From assembly GCA_902761355.1 (NCBI GenBank), contig CACWJY010000036.1, positions 1-64,000 on the forward strand: a stretch of 64,000 nucleotides of DNA. The letters are read 5' to 3'. Source of the stretch: Fibrobacter succinogenes. GTDB lineage: Bacteria; Fibrobacterota; Fibrobacteria; Fibrobacterales; Fibrobacteraceae. Positions 52,907 to 62,000 of the stretch are shown in pieces. A model generated the notes under the pieces. It was not told the origin of the DNA, made no database searches, and was given only the letters and a program-made list of their open reading frames with translations. Numbering within the stretch: position 1 is the first letter of the stretch; every line of letters starts with the position of its first letter. Both the position numbers and the translations under genes were made by a program.

Positions 52907-52936
52907 GATAGCCAAATATATGATAGCCAAATATAT
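52907..52936 (-). promoter_or_regulatory. Tandem duplicated -10 region of rpsU (two 15-bp repeats)
   Basis: The 15-mer gatagccaaatatat occurs at 52907-52921 and 52922-52936. Read on the minus strand, each copy carries ATATTTGGC, so a TATATTTG-type -10 element is present twice, 15 bp (about 1.4 helical turns) apart, upstream of rpsU. Confidence 0.7.
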
Positions 52937-53099
52937 TTATTTGCACGGATTTCGTCAAGGGTTTATAAAAAAACGTATTTAGGGGCTTTTTTTGATTATT
53001 TTTTACATTATAACTTGCGGAATATCAAAGACTTATGTATATTTTTATTACAAAGGATCCCATTTGTATTGATTTTTTTCGAAAAAAGTGGAGAATTGG

Positions 53100-53945
53100 A
53101 TGAAAAAAGCAATCTTATCACTCGCCGCCATCTCGCTCGCAAGCTCCCTGCTTGTAGCATGCAATGACGAAGAAGAACTCGTCCCGAAGATGGAACCGGC
53201 AAAGCCTGCCGCTCAGGCACCCGCACCCAAGGTTGAAGAACAGCCCAAGGCCGAAGAACCGGAGCTCGTTCCCATCCAGTCTCTTTCCGACACTAAAGAC
53301 GCCAAGGCCGAAGAACCCGCCAAGGCAGAAGCAGCCTCGGCTCCGGCAGGCAGCGTCCAGCCCCTTGAAAAAGGTGACTTCGTCATTCAGGTCAGCATCC
53401 AGGCTTCTAAAAAGGCTGCCGACGGAATCGTAAAGAAACTCGCCGAAAGCAACATCAAGGCATACGTCGCCGAAGTGGAAAACCCGGGCGAACTCGAGGG
53501 TACCTACTACCGTATCCGCGTCGGCTACTTTGACAGCAATGTCAACGCCCAGGCTTACGGCAAACAGGTTCTTTCTCCGTTGAACTACGCTTGGTGGGTC
53601 GACATGAGCAAGAACGATGACGTGGGCAACCCGGGTGGAGACGAAGATTACTCCAACTACTCCAACAATTCTTATTCTGAGCCGGCTCCCGCACAGGAAC
53701 CTGCTCCGGCACCGGCACCAGAACCGACTCCCGAACCGGAACCCACCCCAGCCCCTGCTCCGGCTCCTGAGCCTGCCCCAGCTCCGGCTCCAGCGCCCGC
53801 TCCTGCACCAGCCCCTGCTCCGGCACCGGCTCCTGCACCAGAACCGGCTCCAGCGCCTGCTCCCGCTCCGGCTCCTGCACCGGAACCCGCTCCAGCACAG
53901 GCCCCGGCAGCACCTGCAGCCGACAGCTTTGACGACTGGGAATAA
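53100..53945 (+). CDS. SPOR-domain lipoprotein with a long Pro-Ala tail
   Basis: A 281-residue lipoprotein (lipobox LLVAC, Cys21). A Pro/Ala/Glu-rich linker is followed by a SPOR domain (about 92-165: DFVIQVSIQASKKAADGIVK and TYYRIRVGYFDSNVNAQAYG), which binds denuded glycan strands. The last 100 residues are PAPEPAPAP-type repeats ending DSFDDWE. GGAG lies 7 nt before the ATG at 53100; a GTG 12 nt upstream is in frame but lacks a good site. The likely role is at division or wall-remodelling sites. The repeat region is prone to slippage. Confidence 0.88.
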   Translation: MKKAILSLAAISLASSLLVACNDEEELVPKMEPAKPAAQAPAPKVEEQPKAEEPELVPIQSLSDTKDAKAEEPAKAEAASAPAGSVQPLEKGDFVIQVSIQASKKAADGIVKKLAESNIKAYVAEVENPGELEGTYYRIRVGYFDSNVNAQAYGKQVLSPLNYAWWVDMSKNDDVGNPGGDEDYSNYSNNSYSEPAPAQEPAPAPAPEPTPEPEPTPAPAPAPEPAPAPAPAPAPAPAPAPAPAPAPEPAPAPAPAPAPAPEPAPAQAPAAPAADSFDDWE

Positions 53946-53963
53946 TCCAACTCCACAGATTTT

Positions 53964-53998
53964 TAAGAAAGGGACCTATACAGGTTCCTTTCTTTTTT
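53964..53998 (+). terminator. Terminator after the SPOR lipoprotein gene
   Basis: Stem AAGAAAGGGACCT/AGGTTCCTTTCTT with a 4-nt loop, followed by TTTT. Confidence 0.92.
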
Positions 53999-54067
53999 GC
54001 AAGGATTTCCTTTTTCTTCGATTTTTGATTAAATTAATATCATAAACTCAATCATGGCGGTTTGACG

Positions 54068-54625
54068 ATGGACACCTCTATCTTAGATAAGGCAATTGTT
54101 TTTGCAGTCAAGGCACACCAGGGTGCCGAGCGCAAAGGCAAAGGCTACCCCTACATAGTTCACCCGATGGAAGCTGTATCCATCGCCGCAACCATGACGA
54201 ACGACCAGGAACTTTTGGCCGCGGCGGCGCTGCACGACACCGTCGAAGATACTGAAGTAACGCTCAAGGACATCGAGCGAGAATTCGGCAAGCGTATCGC
54301 GGGGCTCGTCGAGGCAGAATCGGATATTGTATTCGAAGGGAAAAGCCGTCAGGATAGCTGGCGGCTCCGCAAGGAAGAAGCGATCGAGCGACTGTCTTCG
54401 GCATCGAACGAGGTCAAGATAGTCGCACTCGCAGACAAACTAAGCAACATTCGCGCCATCTACCGCGACTACCAGGCTATAGGCGACAAGGTATGGGACT
54501 TGTTCTGCGTCAAGGACGCCGCCTCGCACGAATGGCACTTTCGCGGGCTCGCCCGGGCGCTAGCAAACCTCAAGGGCACCTTCGCCTACGACGAGTTCAT
54601 AGAGACTATCGACAAAGTGTTTTAA
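54068..54625 (+). CDS. HD-domain (p)ppGpp hydrolase-like protein
   Basis: A 185-residue single-domain protein of the RelA/SpoT HD family. Motifs are AHQGAERKGKGYPYIVHPME, the metal pair in AAALHDTVEDTEVTLKDIE, and VKIVALADKLSNIRAIYRD. It lacks synthetase, TGS and ACT domains, like the small hydrolases SAH/MESH1. It would remove pyrophosphate from (p)ppGpp or a related nucleotide. The ATG at 54068 is preferred to a TTG 6 nt upstream. Confidence 0.88.
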   Translation: MDTSILDKAIVFAVKAHQGAERKGKGYPYIVHPMEAVSIAATMTNDQELLAAAALHDTVEDTEVTLKDIEREFGKRIAGLVEAESDIVFEGKSRQDSWRLRKEEAIERLSSASNEVKIVALADKLSNIRAIYRDYQAIGDKVWDLFCVKDAASHEWHFRGLARALANLKGTFAYDEFIETIDKVF

Positions 54626-54658
54626 AAGAAAGTCCCCGGCATCGCTGCCGAGGACTTG
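54626..54658. terminator. Bidirectional terminator between the HD gene and the CpxP-like operon
   Basis: Stem AAGTCCnCGGCA/TGCCGnGGACTT with a 4-nt loop. The minus strand continues with TCTTTT, so it mainly ends the ECF-sigma operon. Confidence 0.82.
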
Positions 54659-54685
54659 TTGCTTATCAAGGTTTAAATTCTGTTT

Positions 54686-55408
54686 TTAGTTTGCCGGGGG
54701 CGGAGGTGGCGGGTTGCCGTGATCATGACCTCCATGAGGACCGTGTTCACCGTGCGGGCCAGGACCTTTGGGTCCGTTCTTCATACGCTCCTTAAAGTTC
54801 TTCATCTGTTCTTTATGGAAGGCGTTGAACTTTTCGAGCTGTTCGGCCGTCAGGATTTTGCCAAGTGCGGCCATCCCGTTAATGCGGTGTTCCAGCAAAG
54901 CCTTGTCTGCTTCAAGTACTTTTGCCTTGGCGGCGTCAATGCTTGCAGCATCCCTGCTTTCAAGAGCTTCGCCCAAAGCCTTTTCGGCTTCGTGCTTTTG
55001 CTTGCGGAGTTCCTTGAAAATGGAATCGCCCTTCATGCGGCTATCTTCAATCGCAGCCTTCTGTTCCGGCGTCACCTGCAGCAAAGAATCAATGACTTCG
55101 AAGTTCGGGCCTTTAAATTTCGGTCCCTTGTTAAAGTCACCACGCGGACCTTCATGCGGTCCCTTATGGCCATGCTTGGCGCAGTTCGGGCAATGGCAGG
55201 GTTGTCCGTTCTTTTCGCAAGAACAGGGAAGGCCCTTGGTGCAGTCGCAAGGAGCGTTCATGGCACTGTGTTCGCAGGGGGCACCTTTTTTGCAGCAGGA
55301 CATGCCCATGCCGCTACAGCAACAGCCGCCTTTGAGTGTTCCCAGGAAAAATCCCAGGGCGAGGGCAAGAATCGCAATGCTTGCCGCAAAGAGTTTGTTT
55401 CCGTTCAT
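54686..55408 (-). CDS. Cys-rich CpxP/Spy-like periplasmic protein
   Basis: A 240-residue membrane-anchored protein. A signal anchor (residues 5-24) precedes a segment with 13 Cys between residues 29 and 76 (GGCCCSGMGMSCCKKG, PCDCTKGLPCSCEKNG, PCHCPNCAKHG), then a Spy/CpxP-like helical domain (about 105-200: LLQVTPEQKAAIEDSRMKGD, LGKILTAEQLEKFNAFHKEQ). It ends in a His/Gly/Pro tail (GPHGGHDHGNPPPPPP). The LTAEQ motif marks the LTXXQ family. Cys and His clusters suggest metal binding. It is the last gene of a sigma/anti-sigma operon. Confidence 0.82.
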   Translation of the reverse strand: MNGNKLFAASIAILALALGFFLGTLKGGCCCSGMGMSCCKKGAPCEHSAMNAPCDCTKGLPCSCEKNGQPCHCPNCAKHGHKGPHEGPRGDFNKGPKFKGPNFEVIDSLLQVTPEQKAAIEDSRMKGDSIFKELRKQKHEAEKALGEALESRDAASIDAAKAKVLEADKALLEHRINGMAALGKILTAEQLEKFNAFHKEQMKNFKERMKNGPKGPGPHGEHGPHGGHDHGNPPPPPPAN

Positions 55409-55412
55409 AGAG

Positions 55413-55781
55413 TTACTCCTTAATTAAATAGTTAAAGCCGACCGTTTCTTCCAGAGTTTCGAATTCATCACTCGTCGAGTTTCCGAGGCTAGAATACCAG
55501 CTCAAGACTTCGGACGGAGCAGAATTGTTAATCGAAACATATTCGGTCGAAACAGAATTTTCTTGTTCGATATCGCTTGTGAAAGAGGGCAAAAGCGCAG
55601 TCAGGCTCACCAGCACAAAGCTTGCAGCCAGAGGAATTGCGCTATACCAGCTCTTGATCGAGACAATTTTATTTTTGGAGGATTCTGCATTTTCGGCATC
55701 AAGCCTCGCACAGACTTTGCTCCACGAGTCAGCCCGGGGAGTGAGCCGCTCCATTTTCGAGAAGTCAATTTTAGTAGACAT
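55413..55781 (-). CDS. Probable anti-sigma factor
   Basis: A 122-residue protein with a short cytoplasmic N-terminus (SKMERLTPRADSWSKVCARL), one membrane helix (AIPLAASFVLVSLTALLPSF) and an acidic periplasmic tail. It lies 2 nt after an ECF sigma gene, the normal place of its anti-sigma partner. It has no ZAS zinc motif, so the identification rests on topology and position. It would hold the sigma factor at the membrane until a periplasmic signal comes. Confidence 0.72.
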   Translation of the reverse strand: MSTKIDFSKMERLTPRADSWSKVCARLDAENAESSKNKIVSIKSWYSAIPLAASFVLVSLTALLPSFTSDIEQENSVSTEYVSINNSAPSEVLSWYSSLGNSTSDEFETLEETVGFNYLIKE

Positions 55782-55783
55782 GG

Positions 55784-56341
55784 TTAAGCTCCTTTTTTAA
55801 AGTTTGTCTTGCGTTCGTTCAGGTAGTTGCGAACAAAATTTCTTGCGCGGCTGAGGCGCGCCTTGACGGTTCCTTCGGGCATCTTATAGATTTCTGCCAG
55901 ATCCTTCACGTCCAAGTCTTCGGCGTCCTTGAGCCAGAGCATGCTTCGCGTTTCAGCATTGAGCGCGTTCAGTCCCATTTCTAGAAGCTCTGGGTCAAAA
56001 TTTTCATTTACCTCGTCATCTTTCCCGAGAGCCTCTTCCACAATAACGTCCAAGTGTTCTTCTTCGAGTTCACGATGCCGTTTATCACCGCGCAACTTCA
56101 TCAGACAAGCATTGACCGTAAGCCTGTAAAGCCACGTAGAAATTGCCGACTGGCCCCTAAAACCCTGCACCGCCTTGGGAACCTGCACAAAAACATCCAT
56201 CAATATGTCTTCTGCCTGGTCGCGGTCCTTCAACATGCGGTACGCCAGATTCAGCACATGGCCGCTATGGGATTCCCACAGCATCGCGAGCGCTTCGCGG
56301 CTACCTTCTAGCAGGTGTTGAAGTATCACTTTTTCGTCCAT
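55784..56341 (-). CDS. ECF-family RNA polymerase sigma factor
   Basis: A 185-residue RpoE-type sigma factor. Region 2 reads LNLAYRMLKDRDQAEDILMD, then FRGQSAISTWLYRLTVNACL. Region 4 reads RSMLWLKDAEDLDVKDLAEI and MPEGTVKARLSRARNFVRNY. The ATG at 56341 is preceded by AAAGGG and gives a normal start; a further in-frame ATG lies 39 nt upstream at 56380. TGCAAC motifs just upstream (56365-56413) may be its own promoter elements. It is the first gene of the operon with an anti-sigma-like and a Cys-rich CpxP-like gene. Confidence 0.92.
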   Translation of the reverse strand: MDEKVILQHLLEGSREALAMLWESHSGHVLNLAYRMLKDRDQAEDILMDVFVQVPKAVQGFRGQSAISTWLYRLTVNACLMKLRGDKRHRELEEEHLDVIVEEALGKDDEVNENFDPELLEMGLNALNAETRSMLWLKDAEDLDVKDLAEIYKMPEGTVKARLSRARNFVRNYLNERKTNFKKGA

Positions 56342-56364
56342 TGTACCCTTTAGATGCACCAAAA

Positions 56365-56413
56365 GTTGCATCGGTTGCATTTTTCTAGAAAAAAAATAGG
56401 AAAATATGCAACC
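56365..56413 (-). promoter_or_regulatory. TGCAAC repeats upstream of the ECF sigma gene
   Basis: TGCAAC occurs on the minus strand at 56365-56370 and 56374-56379, and in the opposite orientation at 56407-56412. ATGCAACC and GGTTGCAT form an inverted pair 25 nt apart. GCAAC-type -35 boxes are common for ECF factors, so self-regulation is possible. Confidence 0.45.
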
Positions 56414-56547
56414 TTTTTACCTGTTTTTTAAATGAAATCCAATTTGCGCCGCCGTTGTAAAAACTATATGATATTCCATTCTAGTTTTTTTGAGAGGGTC
56501 GAAAATCACACAAACCAAACCCAAGCTAATTTCTATATTTATCATAG

Positions 56548-58080
56548 ATGTTCAAGATTTTGCTAGACAAGTTGAAAGAAGCTTTCGGCTCGGTTTTACC
56601 GGTGACGCTGATTGTGCTTGCAGTGTCGCTTACGCCACTGGTTACACTTTCGTTCAAACAACTGGTTGTTTTTTCGACTTGCGCCATCTTTTTGATTGGC
56701 GGCATCGGGCTTTTTAACCTGGGCGCCGACCTCGCCATGACCCCGATGGGTGAACACGTGGGGGCGGGCCTTACTAAATCTAGACGTTTGCAGTTGCTCG
56801 CTTCGGTATGCTTTGTGATGGGCGTACTCATTACGGTTGCAGAGCCCGACCTTTCGGTGCTTGCCGAACAGGTAAGGAATGCCGTCGAGCCGACACTCCT
56901 GATTGCAACGATTGGTATTGGCGTAGGTGGATTTTTGGTCCTTTCTGTTGTAAAGATTGTCTTTAAACGCGACCTTTCGACGATTATCATTTTCTTTTAC
57001 ATGTTACTGTTCATGCTCGGCATGCTCATGGTCACTTTTGACAAGGACATGTTCGTGCCGCTTGCCTTTGATTCGGGTGGCGTGACGACGGGCCCCATCA
57101 CGGTGCCGTTTATCATGGCGCTTGGTGTGGGTGTAGCGGGAGCCATTGGCGGCAAGAACGCAAACGAGAACAGTTTCGGCCTGATTGCGCTTTGCTCGGT
57201 GGGACCAATTATCGCGCTCATGGGGCTCGTGATTTTTTCGAAGGGCGATTTAACTTACCATCTTTCGGAATCGGCCTATTCGATTGACGCAAGCCTCGGC
57301 ATGAATTTTTTGCCGACTATTCTCTCGGTAGCAAAGGAAGTGCTTATTGCTCTCGGCCTAATCGTCATTTTCTTTATGCTATTGCAGATTACGGTCCTTA
57401 GGCTTTCTTGGTCCAAGCTTATCCCCATGGCATTCGGCATTGTGTACACATTCGTTGGCCTCGTGGTATTCTTGACGGCGGTCGCTGTCGGATTTATGCC
57501 GGTTGGATTTGAGCTAGGCAAGCAGCTGGGAGCGATGCCCAAAGCCCTCGTGGTGGCGGGTTTTGTGCTCGGCATGGTGGTTGTGCTTGCAGAACCGGCG
57601 GTCCACGTTTTGAACAAACAGGTCGAAGAAATTACCGGCGGACTTGTCACCAAGCGTTCTATGCTGATAGCCCTTTCTGTAGGCGTTGGCATTTCGATTG
57701 GACTTTCGATGATTCGCATTATCGTCGGTTTCCCGATTATTTACTACCTAATTCCAGGTTACGTTATTTCGCTCGGACTTTCGTTCTTTGTTCCCAAGCT
57801 TTATACCGCAATTGCCTTTGACTCGGGTGGTGTTGCAAGCGGTCCGCTGACATCGAGCTTTATTCTGCCTCTTGCAATTGGCGCCTGCGCCGGAGTACAC
57901 GACGGCGGAGATTCCATTTTGAATTACGCATTTGGGATTGTCGCGATGGTGGCAATGACGCCCCTTATTACGATTCAAGTTCTTGGTTTTAGGGCAACGG
58001 TTTCGACGGTACTGCGCAACCGCATGATGATGCGCCGTATCCAGGATGCCGACGACGAACAAATTATCGATTTTATGTAA
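56548..58080 (+). CDS. DUF1538 membrane protein with two homologous halves
   Basis: A 510-residue polytopic membrane protein with about 12-14 helices. It is a tandem duplication of a DUF1538 unit. The repeated motif is AFDSGGVTTGP at 173-183 and AFDSGGVASGP at 423-433; the first half has also GADLAMTPMGEHVG and the motif AEPDLSVLAEQV, repeated as AEPAVHVLNKQV. It is probably a transporter with pseudo-twofold symmetry, though no substrate is known to me. Two PII-like genes follow 7 nt downstream and with 4 nt overlap, so they likely regulate it. Confidence 0.88.
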   Translation: MFKILLDKLKEAFGSVLPVTLIVLAVSLTPLVTLSFKQLVVFSTCAIFLIGGIGLFNLGADLAMTPMGEHVGAGLTKSRRLQLLASVCFVMGVLITVAEPDLSVLAEQVRNAVEPTLLIATIGIGVGGFLVLSVVKIVFKRDLSTIIIFFYMLLFMLGMLMVTFDKDMFVPLAFDSGGVTTGPITVPFIMALGVGVAGAIGGKNANENSFGLIALCSVGPIIALMGLVIFSKGDLTYHLSESAYSIDASLGMNFLPTILSVAKEVLIALGLIVIFFMLLQITVLRLSWSKLIPMAFGIVYTFVGLVVFLTAVAVGFMPVGFELGKQLGAMPKALVVAGFVLGMVVVLAEPAVHVLNKQVEEITGGLVTKRSMLIALSVGVGISIGLSMIRIIVGFPIIYYLIPGYVISLGLSFFVPKLYTAIAFDSGGVASGPLTSSFILPLAIGACAGVHDGGDSILNYAFGIVAMVAMTPLITIQVLGFRATVSTVLRNRMMMRRIQDADDEQIIDFM

Positions 58081-58087
58081 GGGCGCC

Positions 58088-58504
58088 ATGGAACAGGATA
58101 AAAGAAACAAGAGTAAATCCCCGCGAGCTAACGCCCGCGCCAAGATTTCGATGAACCGCCTCAAAATATTGATTACGGTGGTGAGCCGTGCGAAGGCGGA
58201 CTTTTACATGGACCATATTCAGTCCTTTGGCGTAAACATGCAGATGGTGCTGTTTGGCCAAGGAACCGCCCCGCGTGAAATTGCGACGGCAATGGGCCTC
58301 GCAGATTCTGACCGAGCCGTAATCATCAGCATCATCGGAGAAAACCAGCTGCAGGCAGCCCTCGAAAGCCTTGCCGAAAAGTTCAACACGATTGTAGGCG
58401 GCAAGGGTATTGCCTACACCATCCCCATGGCAAGCATTATCGGCAAGTCCATCTTTAACTTTTTAAGTGACAACCGCGACGCGGTACGGAGAAACGAAAA
58501 ATGA
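58088..58504 (+). CDS. PII-like signalling protein (first)
   Basis: A 138-residue protein with a basic N-terminal tail (MEQDKRNKSKSPRANARAKI) and a ferredoxin-like GlnB core: LKILITVVSRAKADFYMDHI, a short T-loop region, then AIISIIGENQ-type strand and FNTIVGGKGIAYTIPMASII. PII trimers bind nucleotides and control transporters or enzymes. It is placed just after a DUF1538 protein gene and overlaps the second PII gene by 4 nt. AAGGGC precedes the ATG at 58088. Confidence 0.82.
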   Translation: MEQDKRNKSKSPRANARAKISMNRLKILITVVSRAKADFYMDHIQSFGVNMQMVLFGQGTAPREIATAMGLADSDRAVIISIIGENQLQAALESLAEKFNTIVGGKGIAYTIPMASIIGKSIFNFLSDNRDAVRRNEK

Positions 58505-58902
58505 GCGGATTCAATCACGAAGTCATCTTTTGCATTGTGAATACCGGATTCTCTGAAACCGTGATGGAAGCGGCGAAGGATGCCGGTGCACGCGGCGGCA
58601 CTATCCTGAACGCCCGTGGTACGGCGAACAAGGAAGCCGAGTCGTTTTTTCATATCGCGATTCAGCCCGAAAAAGAAATCGTGATGATTTTGGTGGACGC
58701 CAAGATCAAGGATGCCGTTTTGCATGCCCTTTACCAGAAGGCTGGGCTTGACACTATGGGCCAGGGAATCGCCTTTTCGCTCCCGGTGGACAACGTGGTA
58801 GGCCTCACTCCGTGGAAGGCCGAAATCAAGGCAGCCGAGGCTGCGGCCGAAAAAGCAGCGGAAAAAGCCGAAGCAGCTGTCGAAAACGCCGAAAAGAAGT
58901 AA
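58501..58902 (+). CDS. PII-family nitrogen-regulator-like protein (second)
   Basis: A 133-residue PII-like protein: HEVIFCIVNTGFSETVMEAA, then KDAGARGGTILNARGT (T-loop), EKEIVMILVDAKIKDAVLHA and GQGIAFSLPVDNVVGL. The C-terminal tail is Ala/Glu/Lys-rich (AEAAAEKAAEKAEAAVENAE), which can make a coil. It pairs with the preceding PII-like protein, possibly as a heteromeric regulator of the DUF1538 protein. Confidence 0.86.
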   Translation: MSGFNHEVIFCIVNTGFSETVMEAAKDAGARGGTILNARGTANKEAESFFHIAIQPEKEIVMILVDAKIKDAVLHALYQKAGLDTMGQGIAFSLPVDNVVGLTPWKAEIKAAEAAAEKAAEKAEAAVENAEKK

Positions 58903-58927
58903 AAAGCGCATTTATTCAAATTGGCAA

Positions 58928-58953
58928 AGGCTCGCATTAGCGGGCCTTTTTAT
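58928..58953 (+). terminator. Terminator after the DUF1538/PII operon
   Basis: Stem AGGCTCGC/GCGGGCCT with loop ATTA, followed by TTTTTAT. Confidence 0.88.
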
Positions 58954-59012
58954 ATACGACCAAACTAAAAACCGTTTACTTTATACTGTCAACTTCTTAC
59001 TATAATTAAGAT

Positions 59013-62000
59013 ATGAATATCCTAGTCTATTTCCTGTTTGCCCTGTCCGGGTTTGCGGGCCTAATTTACGAAGGCTCGTGGGCGCGATACCTTAAACTTT
59101 TCCTGGGGCATTCCAGCTACGGCCAAGTGCTTACGCTCTGCATTTACATGGGCGGCCTTGCCATCGGTAGCTTTGTGGCTGGCAAGATGGTCGAGAAAAC
59201 CAAGCGCCCTCTCTTGGGGTACGGCTTGGTGGAACTGGCAATCGGTATAGGCGGAGTCGCCTACCATCCGCTTTACCTGTGGCTCACGGGGATTTTCTAC
59301 GATTCAGAATGGACGGCTTCGCTCACGCCGCGTGGCGCGGAAATTGCGAAGGTCGTCTTGGCGACTGGTTCTACGCTCCCGATCGCGATTGCAGTCGGCA
59401 TGACGTTCCCCTTTATTGCCGCGGGACTTATGCGTAAGAGTGGAGCCGAAGTTTCGCTCCCGATGCTTTACTTTACAAATAGCTTGGGCTCTGCCATCGG
59501 CATCTTAGCGACAAGCTATCTGTTGATTCCTGAAATCGGTAACCATGCCACCTTGTGCGTGGCGGCCTCTATCAACTTCTTGCTGGCAGCTGTATTCAGC
59601 TTTATCGGTATTGCGACTTCGCCTGTGCCGCCCCAGAATGACGATGCGCCCGAAGTTCACGACAAGGATTATGTGGCGGAGCACAACCTCGCCATGCCGC
59701 CGAAGACCACCTGGTTCTGGATTGCAGCGATTACGGGCCTTACCTCTTTCGTTTATGAAATTGTCTGGATCCGCTTGCTATCGCTGTTGCTAGGTTCTTC
59801 GAGCCATAGCTTTGACCAGATGCTTTCGGCGTTCATCTTAGGCCTTGCGCTTGGTTCTGCAGTAAGCGGCAAACTGCTTAAGAAAGACAGTTTGATCGTA
59901 CTTTCGATGGCACAGATTTTCATGGCATTCTTTGCGCTGTGCACGCTGTATTTCCACCAGCCCTTCTGGGGCATGATGAACGAAGCGAACCAGATTTTCA
60001 ATCCAACTTCTGACGGATACATTTGCTGGAGCCTGTTCAAGTATGCACTTTCGATGCTATGGATGATTCCCACGAGTTTCTTTGCAGGCATGACACTCCC
60101 GCTGATCACGTTGATTCTGACACGCGCCTTCAAGAGCGAAGCTCCTATCGGAAAGGTTTACGGTTGGAACACCCTCGGCTCCATTATCGGTTCGGCGGGC
60201 GGCGGTCTTTTATTATTGCCGCTGTTGCAACTCAAGGGCGCCCTAGTGACCGCCGCACTGCTCGACTTTGCAATAGGATTCTTGCTACTGGTGATTTACC
60301 GCAAGCGTTTCCGCTACAGCGTGATGTTCTACATCATGGTTTGCGTGATGATCATGCCGGCCATTTTTGTAAAGTTCGACCCGTCGCTCATTACCTCGGG
60401 CGTATTCCGTAGTTACAAGAACATGCACCCCAACGAAAAGATCCAGGTGATTGACGGAAAGACAGCAACCATCAGTTTCCACGAATCTCCAGTGCATTAC
60501 TACGTGAAGACGAACGGCAAGGCCGACGCTAGCATGAGCAAGGACCGCGAATCCCCAATTTCGAGCGATGAACTGACACAGGCAGCAACCGCCTTTATGC
60601 CGATGGCCGTGAAGACCGAGCCGTATGATGCTGCGATGGTTGGCTTCGGTAGCGGCATGGGCGCACATTACCTGCTCGCAGACCCCTTGCTTAAAGACTT
60701 TGACTGCGTAGAAATCGAGCAGGCGATGATGGATTTGGCGAAGGGATTCTATCCGTGGAACTACCGCGGTTACGACGACCCGCGCATCCACATTTTCATC
60801 GACGACGCGACAACGTTCTTCCATACGAATCGTCGCCAGTACGACATGATTATTAGCGTTCCCAGCAACCCGTGGGTAAGCGGCGTGGCAGGACTCTTTG
60901 CGCATGAATTCTACACCAAGATGCGTCGCTATATGAAACCGGGCGCCCTCTGGGTACAGTGGATCCAGACATACGAATTCAACGATCTGATGTTCCTGAA
61001 TATTCTAAAGGCGCTCGATACGGTGTTCCCGTATGTAAGTTTGTACAAATCAACAGACGAGCCCGACATTATCATGATCGCAAGCGACCAACCGGTATTG
61101 CAAAAAGGCATCGGACGTTTCTCGACTGATACCGCACTGGTGGCCGAATTCAACCGCATTCACCGCGACCCGGAATTCTTTGGCGAAAGGAACTTCTTGT
61201 TCACCAACAAAATGCTCAAGTCTCTGCTCGAAGGAGTCAAGCCAAACAGCCTGTTCATTCCGATGGTCGACAACAAGGCCGAAGAAGCACGCTTTGTACA
61301 TTCCGAAGCGCACATCGTGAATGTGTTCGACAGCTGTGAAGTCTGCTGGCAACAGTACCTGGACCCCGAAGATTATGCGTTACGTCGCCCCGCCCGCGTA
61401 AAAGCGATGCTGCAAGAACCGAAGGATGAATTCAAGAAGACCGCCCTGCTTGCATACGTAGACAAAATTATCGCCGCAAAAAACACCTCTGATTCGGCAG
61501 TCTCTTCGACAGGCTCAGAGACCTTGGATAGTATCGCCGCCAAGGTCGACGCAGATTCCCTCGCCGCGGAATCCGTTCAGCCGGAAGATCCGCGAATTGC
61601 CGCACTCGAAAGCACCGTCGGTTATCAAAAATTCCGCGAGAACTACATCGAATGGATTCGGGCCATTCCGATGGAAGCCCGAGACTCCGACGAAGTCTAC
61701 ACCAAGGTGAACGAGGCCGTGAGCGCAGGAGCACTCCCCCGCAGTTTCTCCGAAGAATTTAACATCATGGAGGCTGCACGCGAGGGCGTGTACAAGCAGG
61801 CGGCACTCCTTATCGCAGACTTCTTCGACCGTTACGAGATGAACGATATGGGCGACATATTCTTGCGGAACTGCATCGTAATTTCACTACTTGCAGGCGA
61901 ACCGGAACTTGCCAACGTCATCTACGAAAACGCCATCCAGAAAAACGAAGACTTCTTCGCCGTCGAAAAGCGCCTAATCGAGCGTGAAATCCAGCGTGCC

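Noticed and set aside
53690..53940. Repeats that could suggest a CRISPR array
   Set aside because: They are short codon-level Pro-Ala repeats with no spacers, in frame with the lipoprotein.
53672..53956. Minus-strand GAGAGAG-type open frame opposite the SPOR lipoprotein tail
   Set aside because: It is the reverse of the Pro-Ala repeat. It looks like a silk- or PE_PGRS-like protein but has no start site or context.
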